Positions 26,858 through 39,060 of a stretch of 64,000 bases of DNA are shown piece by piece. Position numbers and translations under genes: made by a program. This stretch comes from Casuarius casuarius. Its lineage: Eukaryota > Chordata > Aves > Casuariiformes > Casuariidae. Numbering within the stretch: the first letter of the stretch is position 1; each line of letters opens with the position of its first letter. The notes beneath the pieces were generated by a model that saw only the letters and a program-made list of their open reading frames with translations, was not told where the DNA came from and searched no databases. The DNA is taken from assembly GCA_003342895.1 (NCBI GenBank), contig PTFA01000011.1:6529045-6593044 (forward strand), in the 5' to 3' direction.

Positions 26858-27410
26858 CTCACAAAACAGACTTGGAAGAAACCACAGAAAGGCCATTTTT
26901 CACCTTCAGCTCCAGGGCAGAATCAGCTATTCCCCCATTATTCCATGTTTGTCTAGCTTGTTCTTAAATATAATAATGGAAATTCTGCTGCCTCCCCCGT
27001 CAATCTCTTCCAGCGTTTAGCCATCTGTAGCGTTATGTGCTTCACCTAAATCCCTCGTTGCAATTGAACCCACTACTTCCCTTACCTTACTACTACCCTT
27101 ATCTTCACTGGATATGAAGAAGAGTCTATTCCTTTCCTACTTAATACTTTAATACGTAAAAGATAGAAAAGCTGTTATCACATCTCCCTTCAGTCTTTGT
27201 TAGGCCAAACAATATTAATCTCTTCCAATCACAGTCAGGATTCCCTCCCCACTCCCCACAATCCCAGTTGGTCCGCATCTTTCTCAAACTGCATTGCCAA
27301 AAATGCAACAGTGCTTTGTCTGAAGCTTTACCAGCACCTGGTACCACTNAGGAATTTCTTCATGCTGCCTACTTGCAGCTGACTAGTGTTGCTTATATTT
27401 TCCAGTACAG
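26858..27410 (-). mobile_element. Ancient CR1/L3-type LINE fragment
   Basis: On the + strand, words appear in the order expected of the reverse complement of an old amniote CR1/L3 3' half. These are gttgtctagcttgttcttaa-like (26,95x), attctgctgcctccc, aatctcttccagcg, ttgcaattgaaccca and aagctgttatcacatctccc (split by substitutions), then ttggtccgcatctttct and ccagcacctg. In the family these encode the end of ORF2 (read in minus) and the 3' region. Divergence is heavy, with small indels, so no frame survives; the 68-codon minus frame at 27,141-27,347 is a remnant of ORF2. The family predates the bird radiation. Both boundaries are approximate. Confidence 0.75.
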
Positions 27411-30400
27411 AAATTGAAAAGATGAGAGAGAACTGATCCCCTTGGATTTACAGGTAGTGAATGAACTTCCCTGTTTATTTTCTGGGAGGACATTCAGATA
27501 CTATAGATGGGAAGATCATATTTTTCAGTTAACTAGNCTTAATATTTTCTGAAAAATAGATTTCCTTAGATTGTTGTCAATTTTGTAAACAGAATAAATT
27601 TCTGGAAAATTGTGATCTACAGAAAGTACCCATTTCATTTACTAGATTTCCAATATATTCTTTAGTCCATCTTGAGGAAAAATATGACATTTTAAGAGGT
27701 CCCACAGGATGGTCCTACGAATATTTTTATTTAGGGGTTCTCTAGTTAGACTGAACTATCACATCTCTGTGAAAGAAATGGATGAAGTTGGGAAAATGAG
27801 TTCCCATATAACACCATAGGTGGCAACTACTGCCTTGCCAAAAAGGGGGAATTCAGCATGGCATGGCTAGGCTCACCATATGCAAAGTTACAGCGTACAT
27901 CAGGATGCATTATCATCACTGAGCAGCTAAGCATGTTCCATAGAATTTGCAGTATCATAGTTAAAAAAATTGGGGCATTTGACTGTGCCCTTCCACTTCT
28001 TGTTCCTCAGTGTTAGTCACTGCATGTTATTTGGTCTTCTGAGTTGGCCATTAAAAAAAAAAAATTCTTTGTAGTAATTCGGTTGTATAGGATACAAATT
28101 TCTGCATGTTGGAAACCAATATTCTGCTTTTGTAGACAGCATTTCAGCGTAAATGCCTACATTTCTCTCCTTATCCCTTTCCCCTCCTTTCCCTCCTCTC
28201 CCTTCTAGTGAAACGTCAGAAATAATGACCTAATGTTTGGCTTTTGTGATTCATGGCCTTGGTAGCAAAAGTGCCATAATTATCCCATTTCTACTAACAC
28301 AGCATTGTAAATATTAAATGCAAAAAACAATGTTTCAATAGCTTTGAGGTTTTGACACTAACTGAGAGAAGCCAGGGAGTTCAAAGTTAATGTTTCCTCT
28401 CTCTAAGTTAATTTCTTCAGTATTTTTAGTAAGCTTCTGCTTTATAAGACCCAGATTCTCATTATTAGCAGACTAAGCTTCTGTAAGTCCAGCTCTGTGC
28501 TGCTTATTTCAGTCGATTGTCAACCACCAAAGAGGGCTCACTTAGCNAAAAGGACACACTGATTTAATTTTCATTGCATGCCACCTGTGTAATCAGACTT
28601 TTTAAGAACTAGAATGAGCCTTCATGTTTGGTTGTGTGTAAGGTAATGTACATAGCTACCCCTGCTGCAGGAGCCACGGAAGGAAAGCCGAGATCACTTT
28701 TCTTCCCCCACTGTTTGCTTCTTGGAGGGCTGCAGCGAGATGTGGAAGTGCTGTAGCTGTTTCGTCACTCTTGACCTGTTGTGAGTGGTCACCTTCATTC
28801 TTTTCTGTGGGTTACCTGTCACCTGTAAAGAGCAGTTTAAGGCAGCTTGCTCTCTTTATTGTGCTCTTCAGAGGGTGGATTCCTTTATGTCTGCTTCTAA
28901 AAAGACAAATTTGAAGTTCACACAAACACTTAGCAAGATGGGGACGCTCAGGCAGACTTAAATCGTAAGGTTTTGCCCTCATTGAACACACCGGTATGAG
29001 ATGAACTAGCCCTTCTTCTCCCCCAGTGAGAAGACAGGGGTGGCAAGAAGGATTCAGAAAGGGTAAGCTGGAAAACACTTGTGTCATGCAGGACGCAGGG
29101 TGATAGGTAGCGGCACTGCCTTCTACTCAAACACAGGATTTCATTCAGTGCACAAAAAGACATTATCTTAAATCTACATTTTAAGTTCGTATACACTTTC
29201 TATGATGTGAAATGTAGAGAGGACAGCAGTGGGCTATGACTACTTGGTCTCACATATATTTTAATCTGGAAAAAATGTTCAAATACTAAAAATGATTAAA
29301 AATGTTAACAGATCAAATAGAAGACCTAGGTGTATCACTTACAGCTCTTACATAGGGCAAGGATAAGGATATCTGTGGGTTTCCTTGGCAGCTGTCTAGC
29401 GAACTATTAATTGATTGAGCTATTATGATTCTCAAACTTTCCATAACTGACACTTGATTTTCATTAACAGCTAAGAATGTAATGTTTAGTTTTTTCCAAA
29501 ATGTGTGCATATGCTCTATATATACTACACTATTTATAAACATAAAATAGCCCAATGCTATGCATTAGGGATTAATTATCATCTGCAAATTAATATAACA
29601 ACAGAAAGGTTGTATTATTTTTATATACAAAATATATAAATAATAAAAGATATTTTTTAAAAAGATCTTTTTGTCATCACTGGTGGGAGGGGAAGCCACA
29701 TCAGGAGTTGCACTGACTTTTACCTCTGTAACTGTATTGGTATAATTTTATTAGAAAATAAAATATTTGAGGAGAACGGGGAGCCTTGGTGGTTTATCTG
29801 AATTTATTCAATGGATTTTTTTTTTCTCTTTTTAATGGTAATATTTGTAATCATCTCAGCTGTACCAGCAAATGCTTCCATTGAGGGCTTGGTCTTTGTT
29901 CCACACTTAATCGTTAAGGAACCCTATTTCTGGCCTACTTTGAAAATAGCACCTAATCTGTGCCACTTCATCATTTTTCTCCCCAACTTCAGTGGCCTCT
30001 GTGCTGTTGTTATACACTACAGGTTTCCTTGAAATACAGTGAATTCCACTGAGAAATATTCTTGGCCATGCTCAGACAGGTGTGGACACACCAAATAGTT
30101 TCTATGCTGAGTTACTCCTTACAGAGGAGGGTTACTCCTTGGTATGTATGTATGTATNTATATGGAAGAGTTTGAAACTGGATGTATCTTGGCATCTAAG
30201 CAACTGAATTAAATGAAAAACTGCCAAGTAATATCCTTAGGCAATGAAAATGAGCTGAGGAAGAGTCACTCCTTTTTTTCTGTGAGTACTTGCATTTAAT
30301 CAAAGGTTAATTCTGAAGGATTATGTCTTCCTTGTGTGTTTATTTGGAATTAGATTAGCACAAATATTTAGTTTATTATTAAATTGTTTTACACAGAATT

Positions 30401-33400
30401 TTCCAAAGTACACTTCATACTTGACCTGCTAAATATTTGTAAACAAAGTGCTTCTTCTGACTGAGGCAAAATTGCTAAAATTAACTACAGCATAAGGTTC
30501 CAAAATGTTGTTGGTCTATCAAATTGTTTTCATCTGTGGTATTTTAATATTTGCAGTTAGTTCTAACCTATATTTTCTGTTCAAGACTAAACAGATCATG
30601 ATTTTTATTTTTGCAGTTCAGCATAGTACAAACAAGTTTTATATGACTGTTTCATCTTCCCTTTTTATTGTGCGCATTTACTTAGTTTTTGCTGTTACTT
30701 CTGGATGTTAAAATCTAGCAGACAGCTACCTAGGCATGTCCTTTAATCCCAGTCTTTACAGTGTATAATAGACTGGGAATTTGATTCTAGATTGAACAGT
30801 CTAGCTGACAAAATGAAAAGTGACAAACTTCCATGTAACCTACCTTTTTTATGGGGCATCTTTGAAAACATTACAGATTCCATTAAGAAGGAGAGATAGC
30901 AAAATACTTTCTAATGACTTTTGCATAACCTAATGCATTCATGGATCTTAAAGGAAGGAAAATGTCTTTCCGCTCTGCATTTCTTTGTTGTCTGTACCAG
31001 AGATGTTATCCTTTGTTTTTTCTCTGTCTTTTCTTAGCTGCAGCTTATTAGAATCACTTTCATTATGTGGCCTTAGTTACCTAAGAAAATGACAAATGTC
31101 AATACTAAATGAGGGGAGACAACCCAAAACCCAGCACATCAAATGTATCTAGCATTTAATGACAGAGTTGTGGTTTAAAAAAAAAAGAATCACTCAGGCT
31201 ATTAACTGGCTCAAAGCATAGGTCAGGTGAAAACACCAAAGGAAGCTATTGTAACTCCTCTGTTTCAAATATATGAAACTTCTATTTAGAGCTAAACTAA
31301 GGAGGGTTATTCATGACAAACCTGAGGATAAGTCTGTTAAGCTTGCTGTGTAATCATGAGGTAGTATCCTTTTGAAGATTAACCTCCCTAAGTTAGAGTG
31401 ATTAAAATTAATTAAGAAATCTCTTTGTGTGTTTTTTGTTGTTGTTTCTTTTTTTTTCCCCCAGGATAATTCTGCAGAGTAACAGAGCAGGAATCAATCA
31501 AGTATAAAGCAGGGGTCAAGTGGATAAGTTGTTTCAGAATGGGTTTGGGAATGCCTAATTTGCAGTGGATTTTCTATATATTTTGGAATATATAGAGAGG
31601 CATAATTTATACTATTCCTATTTTAAATATGCATGCCTATATTTCTTGAAAAGAGATGGAAGTAGAATCTAGAAATAATACTTTTTCTTTTTTTTTTCTT
31701 TAAGCCCAAGCCAAAGACCCGTAAAGTTTAGCAGAATTGCAAAGGAGGCTGTGAGAGTTCATGAATGTGCCTCTCATTGTGTTTAATGTGGCAGTAGCAG
31801 GTAGTGGATAATCACTGGTTGGAGAAAGTAACCATATGGCTGAATTTGAAGGTTGGGGGCTCTAATAGCTGCCAGGGCTGGATCTCCTTGCTGATGGTCC
31901 CAAAAGAACTTACTGATTTGCACTTGAAAAAACTAGTCCTTTCGGACCTGAACATGTGAATGTGGCTATATTACTTACCTGTTTTGAACAGAAATACTAC
32001 TAGGAGTTATGATGGGAATTTGAGAGATGGCCTAAAAACATCTGTAAATAACGTTCTAATGGCTAAAATGGCAGGGCTAATCCTCTTTTCTCAACTGCCC
32101 CCTCCACCCACCACCAGTTTCTTTTTCAAAGTAGTTAGCTCTGATTGCCATTAAATGTTAGAACTTAAATTTTGTTGGCCTTGAATACAACTCTGCTGTA
32201 ATAATCCGGGAGTTGCCTGAAGTTTCTGAGGTATAGTACAAAGTTTTGGGGGAAGGCAGCAGAAGATTAATGGGAGATGCAAGTGGAGGAAGGGACCTTA
32301 CTTCTCTTTACCTTCCATAAGGCAATAGTGACAGAGAAATCTTCTCCAAACGTACATCTTCTGTTTATCTGCTTTAAAAATGGAACCTTGTTTCTCTGTC
32401 TTGACTATCTTTAGTCTAAATTTCATTCCTTCTTTTCTTTCTTTGGGAATCCACCTTCTGAGTTTTATACCAGTATTTCTAAGTTCATCTGCAGTTTACT
32501 CCCACTTTCTTCCCTTGCACACAGACTGCAAATACAGTAAGTGGAAATCCTCCTTCCTGAAGGCTTCTGTTGCTTTATTAACATATGAAGATTATAATCC
32601 TTCTACTTTAAATGGCCCTCCATTGCCAAAACTCCTAAACNGTTGATTTTAAGAAGTCTTGTAATAGCTTTCTCCTGCACATACATCTTATAAAACTCAC
32701 AATATCTAGTTTGCTATTCACTTTCTAGAAACACTAGATGTGACACTACTAAGGCACATAATAGATGTGGTGGGTTTTTGAGTGCTTTTTCCGTATGATC
32801 TTCATTCCCTGCNTAGTTTTTCTTAGGCTTACACTACTGCAATTTCTAGTTATGTGTATTTAAATTTTAAAAAATCATCCTTTGCTTTGTGACATAGGAC
32901 ATTGTAAGGTCTCAGAATTTTACTGGAATAAAGATTCTACCTCTAAAAGTTAATCCTACGGAACTTAATTCATGTAAGTGCTTAGTTAGTAGAAAGAGTC
33001 CAATAAGAATACATCACGTGAAAATTTTATTAGCCTAAAGTTCTCTGGATCTGAATGATAGAATAATTTCTTGCAATACGCTCATAGTATTTTGCAGAGT
33101 TCCTAGCTTAATTTTAATATTCTAAAATAAGTATTAACAATCCATCTGTCTGAAGATAATTCTTATTTGATCTTTCCTATTTTTATCTTCTCTAATAAGT
33201 GGCTTTTTTTACGTGCTTTCCAAGAGAAAAATTGGAACATTTTAGGGTATATTAGCTCTTTATCCTAAAGCAGCTACTTTCCTATGAGATGACAATGTTC
33301 TGTCCTGCATCCTCTTAAATCTGATTCAAACTTAGTGCAGGGGGTAAGGAAGAAATTAAGAGGTACTTAGGTCATTAATCAGGAATGAACTTAATAGAAT

Positions 33401-34553
33401 TTTGACTTTATATATATTATGTTGGATGCTGAAAACAGCTGCTGCAATTAGGTCAAATAGGTTAAGATGTCCAGTATGGCATGATTAAAGACAAAGTGAA
33501 TTGCCAATGTTCACAATGATATAATTTCAGTAGTTCTGCAAACAAACTTGCAGAATCTTTGGAACTAGTATTTTTGCATTGACAAGCTGCGTTCTTTTTT
33601 TGTGTTTGTTTTTTAAGTACAGCTTCCTTTAAATAGTGGATCCATGTAACTGAACTGTAAAAACCATAAGAAACTCTCTGAGACCCTGTGGACTCAAATG
33701 CCAAATCTGCATTCAACTCCCATAACCTGTTTACTTCAGGAAGTTTCTTCTGCCTCTCCTTCCTTGTGATGCCAACTCTTCAGCTACACCATATAACTGA
33801 AATGAGGGCATACGTGGTCAGTCACCAGTATAGAGACTGTGTACTCTGAAGAACCTGCTGGAGAGCTAGCTATGCTTGCCTAGGTGCCCTGCTTGGTTGT
33901 AGCACTGAGGGGGATCTTACTTTTATCAGTTGTTGATATCTTCAAAACACTATCAGTCCAAGCTAAGGTAAGGTAAAATGCAAATAAAAACATCTACTCA
34001 GTACATGCAAAACAGACAATGGTTTTACAAATCTTTACACAAAGCACAGGCAGAGAAATGAAGGAAAATGGTGAACTTTCTTTCTTTTAGATTAAAATCA
34101 GATAGAGGTGTCTCTCACGATCTACAGTAAATCAGCAGGATATCCTGGCAAGCTATGTAAGGTCTTCTTTCAGCCTTCCTCACGTGGCAAGTTCTGTCTT
34201 TTGGAAAGTCACCCATTTTGGTGGACCTTTTTAACCAATTTCACTAAGATTAAGCCTGTCTAGCCTTTGGATATAATAAAAACTCATTCCACCTCCTCCT
34301 TATCTTGGATGTGGGTCAGCCATTCTTACTTTTTTAAATATGTAGTATTCCATTTCTTGGGACATACAGTTGTATGGACCTGATGTTGTCTCCTGCATGT
34401 AAATGAATACTGCTTGCCTCCCATAAGGAAAAAAGCTTTTTCTCTTCTCTCTCTTCCCACTTCCACCAACTTTGCTATAAAATTAGGATAGGCAGACAAG
34501 CATGAATTGCAGTGCTACTGATAATTCTTCTTCTGACTGGAACAGTAAATGTC
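27411..34553. other. Noncoding stretch, nothing recognised
   Basis: AT-rich DNA without a supportable gene. It includes a TATG microsatellite at about 30,142-30,161 interrupted by an N, a 10-base direct duplication (gttactcctt) at about 30,111-30,140, and a perfect 10-bp inverted repeat at 31,573-31,596. Minus-strand frames at 28,812-29,196, 29,313-29,555 and 33,462-33,716 were considered and not supported. Confidence 0.65.
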
Positions 34554-34559
34554 TTATAA

Positions 34560-34880
34560 CTTATCTGTTGGTATGGGGGTCCAGAGTGCGCTGCCTCCTT
34601 CTGGTTTAGCTGGCAGCATCCAAGGACCACTCCTTCTCTGATGGTAGCAGTGTGAAGAAAACAAGGGCTGCTTTTCAGCCCTGGCCCTTGTCCTCAGGCC
34701 TGGCTCTGGGAGCTGCTTCTCTGACTGGGCCTGTGGCCTGTGGCAGCACCTGACAATGGCCGGGCTGCAGCCAACCCTGGTCACTGTCCCTGGCCTGGCC
34801 CAGCTCGCTGGGGGCTGCAGGATGGGCCCTGCTGCCCACCGCCACACCCTGGCACTTGACTTTCCTATCCCCATGTTTAT
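34560..34880. other. Isolated GC-rich patch, origin unknown
   Basis: About 320 bp are clearly richer in G and C than both flanks, dominated by words such as cctggcc, ctggg and gctgcag, but CpG is rare. That is unlike a CpG-island promoter. A 114-codon minus frame (34,554-34,898) and a 66-codon plus frame overlap here; GC-rich DNA has few stops, so neither is good evidence of a gene. The abrupt composition change suggests an inserted repeat of a type I do not recognise. Confidence 0.4.
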
Positions 34881-35141
34881 AAAGAAGATGAATGGCAAGA
34901 TTCAGAAGGGCAAGAACATAACTTTTAACCTGCTATGTATGTGTTTGTATATATAAGCACACACATATTTTCATATTTTAAACCACTACAATAGAATGTG
35001 AAACTATTCCCCAGTAATTTTCCTAACTTTTTTTATTTGATGTAGGTAGGGCTGGAACTGAGATCTTGATCACTGTTTTGCAAGAGTAGAAACATGACCT
35101 ACTTATGCCAGCCAGTATTCCAGTGGTAATAGCACTCATTT

Positions 35142-35173
35142 GAAATGTGGTAATTGTGAAATGCGGTAATTGT
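35142..35173 (+). repeat. 16-bp tandem duplication
   Basis: The unit gaaatgtggtaattgt (35,142-35,157) is followed directly by gaaatgcggtaattgt (35,158-35,173), with one transition between them. It is a simple slippage duplication inside the putative SINE cluster. Confidence 0.9.
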
Positions 35174-35261
35174 GAAAGCACAGGATTCACTTTCTTGCCT
35201 TGAATCAGACTTACCGAGTGATTCCTATGAGCACCAGGATCTTGGCTGCTCTGGGATGAGC

Positions 35262-35291
35262 TTCTCTCTCTCTCCCTCTCTCTCTCTCTCC
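35262..35291 (+). repeat. CT microsatellite
   Basis: An almost pure CT dinucleotide run of 30 bases with a single ccc interruption, followed by cag. It resembles a polypyrimidine tract and acceptor, but no exon-like frame follows. Confidence 0.9.
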
Positions 35292-35395
35292 AGCTGTTCT
35301 ATTTTTTTATTCCTGACATGATAGTACATTTCTGTTATTCAGCAGTTAGAGTACTCAAGGAAATAGGTGGCATATCTAGGCTCAAGCCTTGTGAA

Positions 35396-38300
35396 AATAA
35401 AGTTCAAAAAATGGAACCACTGAAACTGAAGAGATTGAGTCAGATGCTAGAACAGGCAGGAGGCTGGTAAGTGAGGNGCTTACTAACTCAGTAACAGTTA
35501 ATCGAACAGTCACTTTCAAACATTCACTTTCTGCAGTAAAAGATCAATTTTAGATGAATTCAATGCCTGCGTGTCTGTCTGCAGGCAAGTGTGGGATGTT
35601 AGTAGTAAATTGATGCTTATGGTTAAATGTGTATAACTTCTGGCCCTGGTGTTTGAATCTATAGCTACTTTTTTGTTATGTTTATGGATTTGGGGAAACT
35701 TGCCATTGNGTCACAGTTTCTACTTTCTACTCAGCACTGGCTTATTATTTATGTCCCTTATGTTCATTGTTCGAAGATGTCTCACAAGCCTTAAACAATT
35801 GGGATGAGGGGAAGCCTCTGTAGAGATATACTATATTGGTGTCTGTTTTGTCTGTCCAGTTTCATTGCAGTGCTCACAACTGAAGGGTGGGTTTTTTGTT
35901 TTTTTTTGGTAAGCTATACTGAAGGTAATCACCTTCAATTAAAAAGACAAAGAACAGAACCACGTAAGTAATGTTGATTGGTAGGACGTCAAGAAAATGA
36001 GCAGAGAAGCAAGTACTATCTGATCAAAGAATCTTATGAGACATTCAAACGAGAACCTTTTCCTCCTCTTTTTTGGTTTCTCAGATCTAGGGAAACTGGA
36101 AAAAACCTTTTTCAATGTTATTAACTGTGCATCTGATAGGATAAGAGAAATCATCATTATAGTGAGCTTTAAGAACAAAATTAAACGCAGAACAGCAGTC
36201 ACTTTTTGACACTTAGAAAATCGGCTTTAATGTTACCACTGCTAATATTAGCAAAATGTCTTTTAATATGTTAGTATTCAGAGTTTAAGTTTTACCTTTA
36301 CATTAGGTACAGTATAAAACCTTCTCTTCGTCCATTGATCCTTTTAATCTTTATTCCATATCTTACCTACAGAAGCATCTTTATTAATAGTGCTATAGAA
36401 GTATAGCCAGCAGGATTTCTTAGATCTTTTAATAACTCTCTGAATTTAAGCTTTCCTACTTTCTTTTTATGATCTACCAAGTCTAAAAACTTTAGGATGG
36501 TCTAACTTTATTAAAAGCCTTCCTTTTTGCTTTGACCACCATATAAGAATGAATATTTCATAAGAGAAATAGGTGCTTTCTTCCTACCTGATTTAGCTGT
36601 GCCCAGAATCTGTATCTGTCACTGGCAATAGTGTCAAAGTGAGATATTGTTGCTGACTCTAGTGGGTTTTTTCCTCACTTGTTCTCAGGTTGGTTGGGAA
36701 ACAGAACAGGAATCCCTCCTCTAGTTGTCAAAATCTAACACTTCCTCCAACATGAAATTTCTCTAGAAGTAAAGTAGGGCTAACAACCAGAAAAAGAAGA
36801 ATAATCAATAAATATGGGAATGAACAAAATACATTTTCCAGTAAAAAAAAAAAATCTCAATTTCAGAAACTATAAATAAGTGATGTTCAAATATAAAAGT
36901 CAGCTTGAATTTGGTTTAACAATTGGAAATGAGTTATACAGCTCTAAGCTTAAACCATAATGATTCCTTTTCTCATTAATCTTCTAATCCTATGGAATCA
37001 TGGGCATTAATAGCCTTTGAGTTGACCCTTGGAGGAGAAAATGAATCTTTAAATGGGATTTTTTTTCTTATTTTATTATCAGATAAAGATTTTAGCTTAC
37101 TTTTTTACAGGTTACTTGCCTCACTCTTTTCCCTATAGAGTAACCCCATGGACTCGCTGCCTTGCCCCTGATATTAGCATCTCTGGGGCACTTTGTGCTT
37201 GTTTGTTCTGGGCTAGCTCAGCTGAAAGGAGAGGCTAAGAACCCATCTTGCTATGAACTTCACCTGCCATATAAAAGGACGTGAAGGACTCAAACCACTC
37301 CTTTTGCTTCTGGTGATAATAGCATACCTAAGGGTACTGCTGTGACCCCCCCCCAATACCTAGGGGTTCATGACAGCACTTGTAAGTATGCTTTTGGGCC
37401 CAGGGCTCTGCCAAGCTTCCTCACAGCTACCCTCTTCTTGCAATGCACTTGCACACAGCAAACGAGTTTCTCTGCTGGCAGCGTCCTGTTTGCTTTCTCC
37501 TGCTCCACGCCTCACTTGCTCCTCACCTTGCCTGAGACTTAGGTGGCAGCCCTAGGAGAGCACTCTGTTGTGTTCAGACAGCGCCGTTATACTGTAATGT
37601 TATAGTTCAGCTCCTAGGGTTATCCTTAACCTTTTACTTGTTCCAAAGGTAACATGTTTTCACATGGAGCTGTAATTGCACTCACTTGTCCTTGGTTGTT
37701 CACAGTCTGCCTTTTGCACGTGATATGGGACCACTGTAGGAAATGTAAGTTCAGAGTTCCAATAGTATCGTATGCTGAGGTCAGAATTATTTGTCTATGA
37801 TCACATTAAAATAGTTGGAGATGTAAGAGGAGGCAGCAGCTGAACTGAGTACAATATTCATCAAGTTGTTCTTTTATCTTGACTAAAACTGGAAATTTAG
37901 AAAAAAATGGTCATTAACAATCTACAGCAGCAATAGGGGGATAATCCTCTTTACAGATTGTACTTTAATTTATAACTTAGTGTGCTAAATAGTACCATAG
38001 TTCTTAATAAGAGTAGATCATAAACCTTATTTTTCAGACTCTGTACTGAGCATATTTCTCTATTCATTCTTTACTTGTTATTGAAAAACATGATCTGGGC
38101 TCTTCTTCTAGTGGTCCGAGTCCTTTAAATAATAAACTGTGGTCCTGTAATCAACAGATGTGACACCTTGACCATTTCAGATAATTAATTAATTTTTAAA
38201 TGCTACTGCTCTTAAACATGTGTGACACTAAATGTATTTTTAACTTATCTGCCTGTATAGCTAAACTCTCACCATAGAGCTATCAATCCATAGTAATATA

Positions 38301-38705
38301 TGGATGTTTTTGTGTATTTTATTATCTTACTAAAAATACAGCTTTTTCTTTGAGCAATGGAATCACTAGAACTGTTTTAATTGTAAAAAGAGATGATTTT
38401 ATTGGTATGTTTATAGTGAAATAACTAAAAACTGTGCAAAGATGCTGGGTGGTTTTCTTGTTTATTTTTTGCTGTATAGGATATTATCAAGAATAGGAAA
38501 GTAAGTTTGATTCAAGTCCAAACTTAGAAAGACTTGAGGTCTTGCAACTGTTAGCAACTAAAGGACAAGCTAACAAAATACCAGCATGTCTTTGCCTTGC
38601 AGTTTGAAGACACTTTTTTTTTCTTACTGGTAGCATTCTGCTTTTCTTTGAAGGTAAGCAGGTTTTTTGCTATGAAACTGAACACCATCTTGTAGTGGGA
38701 ATAAA
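35396..38705. other. Noncoding stretch left of CpG island
   Basis: No gene, RNA gene or transposon is recognised. A run of C near 37.35 kb and short A-runs are the only simple repeats. If the minus-strand exon at 38,730-38,770 is real, this is the proximal part of its first intron. Confidence 0.6.
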
Positions 38706-38729
38706 CTGTGAGGTTTTCCGAGCTCATAC

Positions 38730-38770
38730 CTGACAGCTGTACCAACCACCCCTGGCACGGCGTCTGCCAT
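38730..38770 (-). CDS. Candidate first coding exon, leftward gene
   Basis: On the minus strand an ATG followed by G (catgg read in reverse, ATG at 38,770-38,768) opens a frame beginning MADAVPGVVGTAV. It reaches a splice donor, gtcag|gtatgag, after 41 bases (intron GT at 38,729-38,728). The exon would end in phase 2. The donor is a good match to consensus; the ATG context is only moderate (+4 G, but C at -3). It lies inside the CpG island, downstream of the NRF1-like site in this orientation. I do not recognise the peptide, and no second exon could be found to the left. The exon could instead be entirely 5' UTR, or absent. Confidence 0.25.
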
Positions 38771-38873
38771 GAGCAGGGGGAAGCAACGTCCCGCCGGGGT
38801 GGCCGTGAAACTCCCCGCCCCCCAAACCGGTCCCGGCCGGTCCCAGCCGGCCCCGACGCCTCCAGACCTGCGG

Positions 38874-38878
38874 CCAAT
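38874..38878 (+). promoter_or_regulatory. CCAAT box (NF-Y type)
   Basis: The pentamer lies in the extended context ggccaatcagg, which matches the preferred NF-Y site. CCAAT boxes usually sit 60-100 bp upstream of a start site, which would place plus-strand starts near 38.94-38.98 kb, consistent with the candidate exon ending at 39,060. Confidence 0.65.
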
Positions 38879-38900
38879 CAGGGGAGCCTGTGGCGTTGCG

Positions 38901-38910
38901 GCGCAGGCGC
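38901..38910. promoter_or_regulatory. NRF1-like site
   Basis: The decamer gcgcaggcgc matches the palindromic NRF1 pattern (GCGCAnGCGC). NRF1 sites are common in CpG-island and bidirectional promoters, often of mitochondrial, translation or cell-cycle genes. That association is general and does not identify the genes here. Confidence 0.6.
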
Positions 38911-39030
38911 CTTCGCGACGAAGCCGCGCGGGTGCGGGTGAGAACCGTTGGGTGGAGCAGCCCGGGCGGCTGTTGCCGGCCTCGCCGAGGGCACCGGCAG
39001 TGGGCGAGCGACATCTGCGGTAGCACCAAG

Positions 39031-39060
39031 ATGAGGAGAGCCTGGAAAGGGGGAGGACAG
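39031..39060 (+). CDS. Candidate first coding exon, rightward gene
   Basis: An ATG with A at -3 (ccaagatga) opens the frame MRRAWKGGGQ and reaches a donor gacag|gtgggt after exactly ten codons (intron GT at 39,061), leaving phase 0. The same frame is open upstream to another ATG at 38,890, which would add an arginine-rich 47-residue extension. That ATG lies only just past the CCAAT box, so it is a less likely start. An alternative donor, cgg|gtgaga, occurs at 38,938. The 5' UTR would start near 38.94-38.98 kb. I do not recognise the peptide and found no convincing second exon to the right, so the first intron would exceed several kb. It may be a noncoding or UTR exon. Confidence 0.25.

Larger units (their letters stand above)
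35105..35395 (+). mobile_element. Probable cluster of decayed tRNA-type SINEs
   Basis: Two stretches read like decayed heads of the same amniote tRNA-derived SINE class as at 22.2 kb, here on the plus strand. One is ccagtggtaatagcactcat (35,120-35,139), resembling 'CCAGTGGTTAGAGCACTCA'. The other is cagcagttagagtactcaa followed by ctaggctcaagcc (about 35,340-35,385), resembling an A box and then a B box. Between them are a 16-base tandem duplication and a CT microsatellite. Similarity is partial, and I cannot fix boundaries or copy number. Confidence 0.35.

Noticed and set aside
29313..29555. 80-codon minus-strand frame with protein-like composition
   Set aside because: There is no splice sites or domain, the length is easily reached by chance, and the surrounding DNA is AT-rich and noncoding.
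33462..33716. Minus-strand frame with an internal acceptor-like site considered as an exon of the leftward gene
   Set aside because: There is no matching donor, the composition is ordinary, and there is no recognised domain.
38551..38877. 108-codon minus-strand frame starting MAAGLEASG in the CpG island
   Set aside because: Its ATG lies upstream of the probable leftward transcription zone, and the frame runs straight through the better-supported donor into AT-rich, lysine- and phenylalanine-rich sequence. Only the GC-rich half looks open for compositional reasons.
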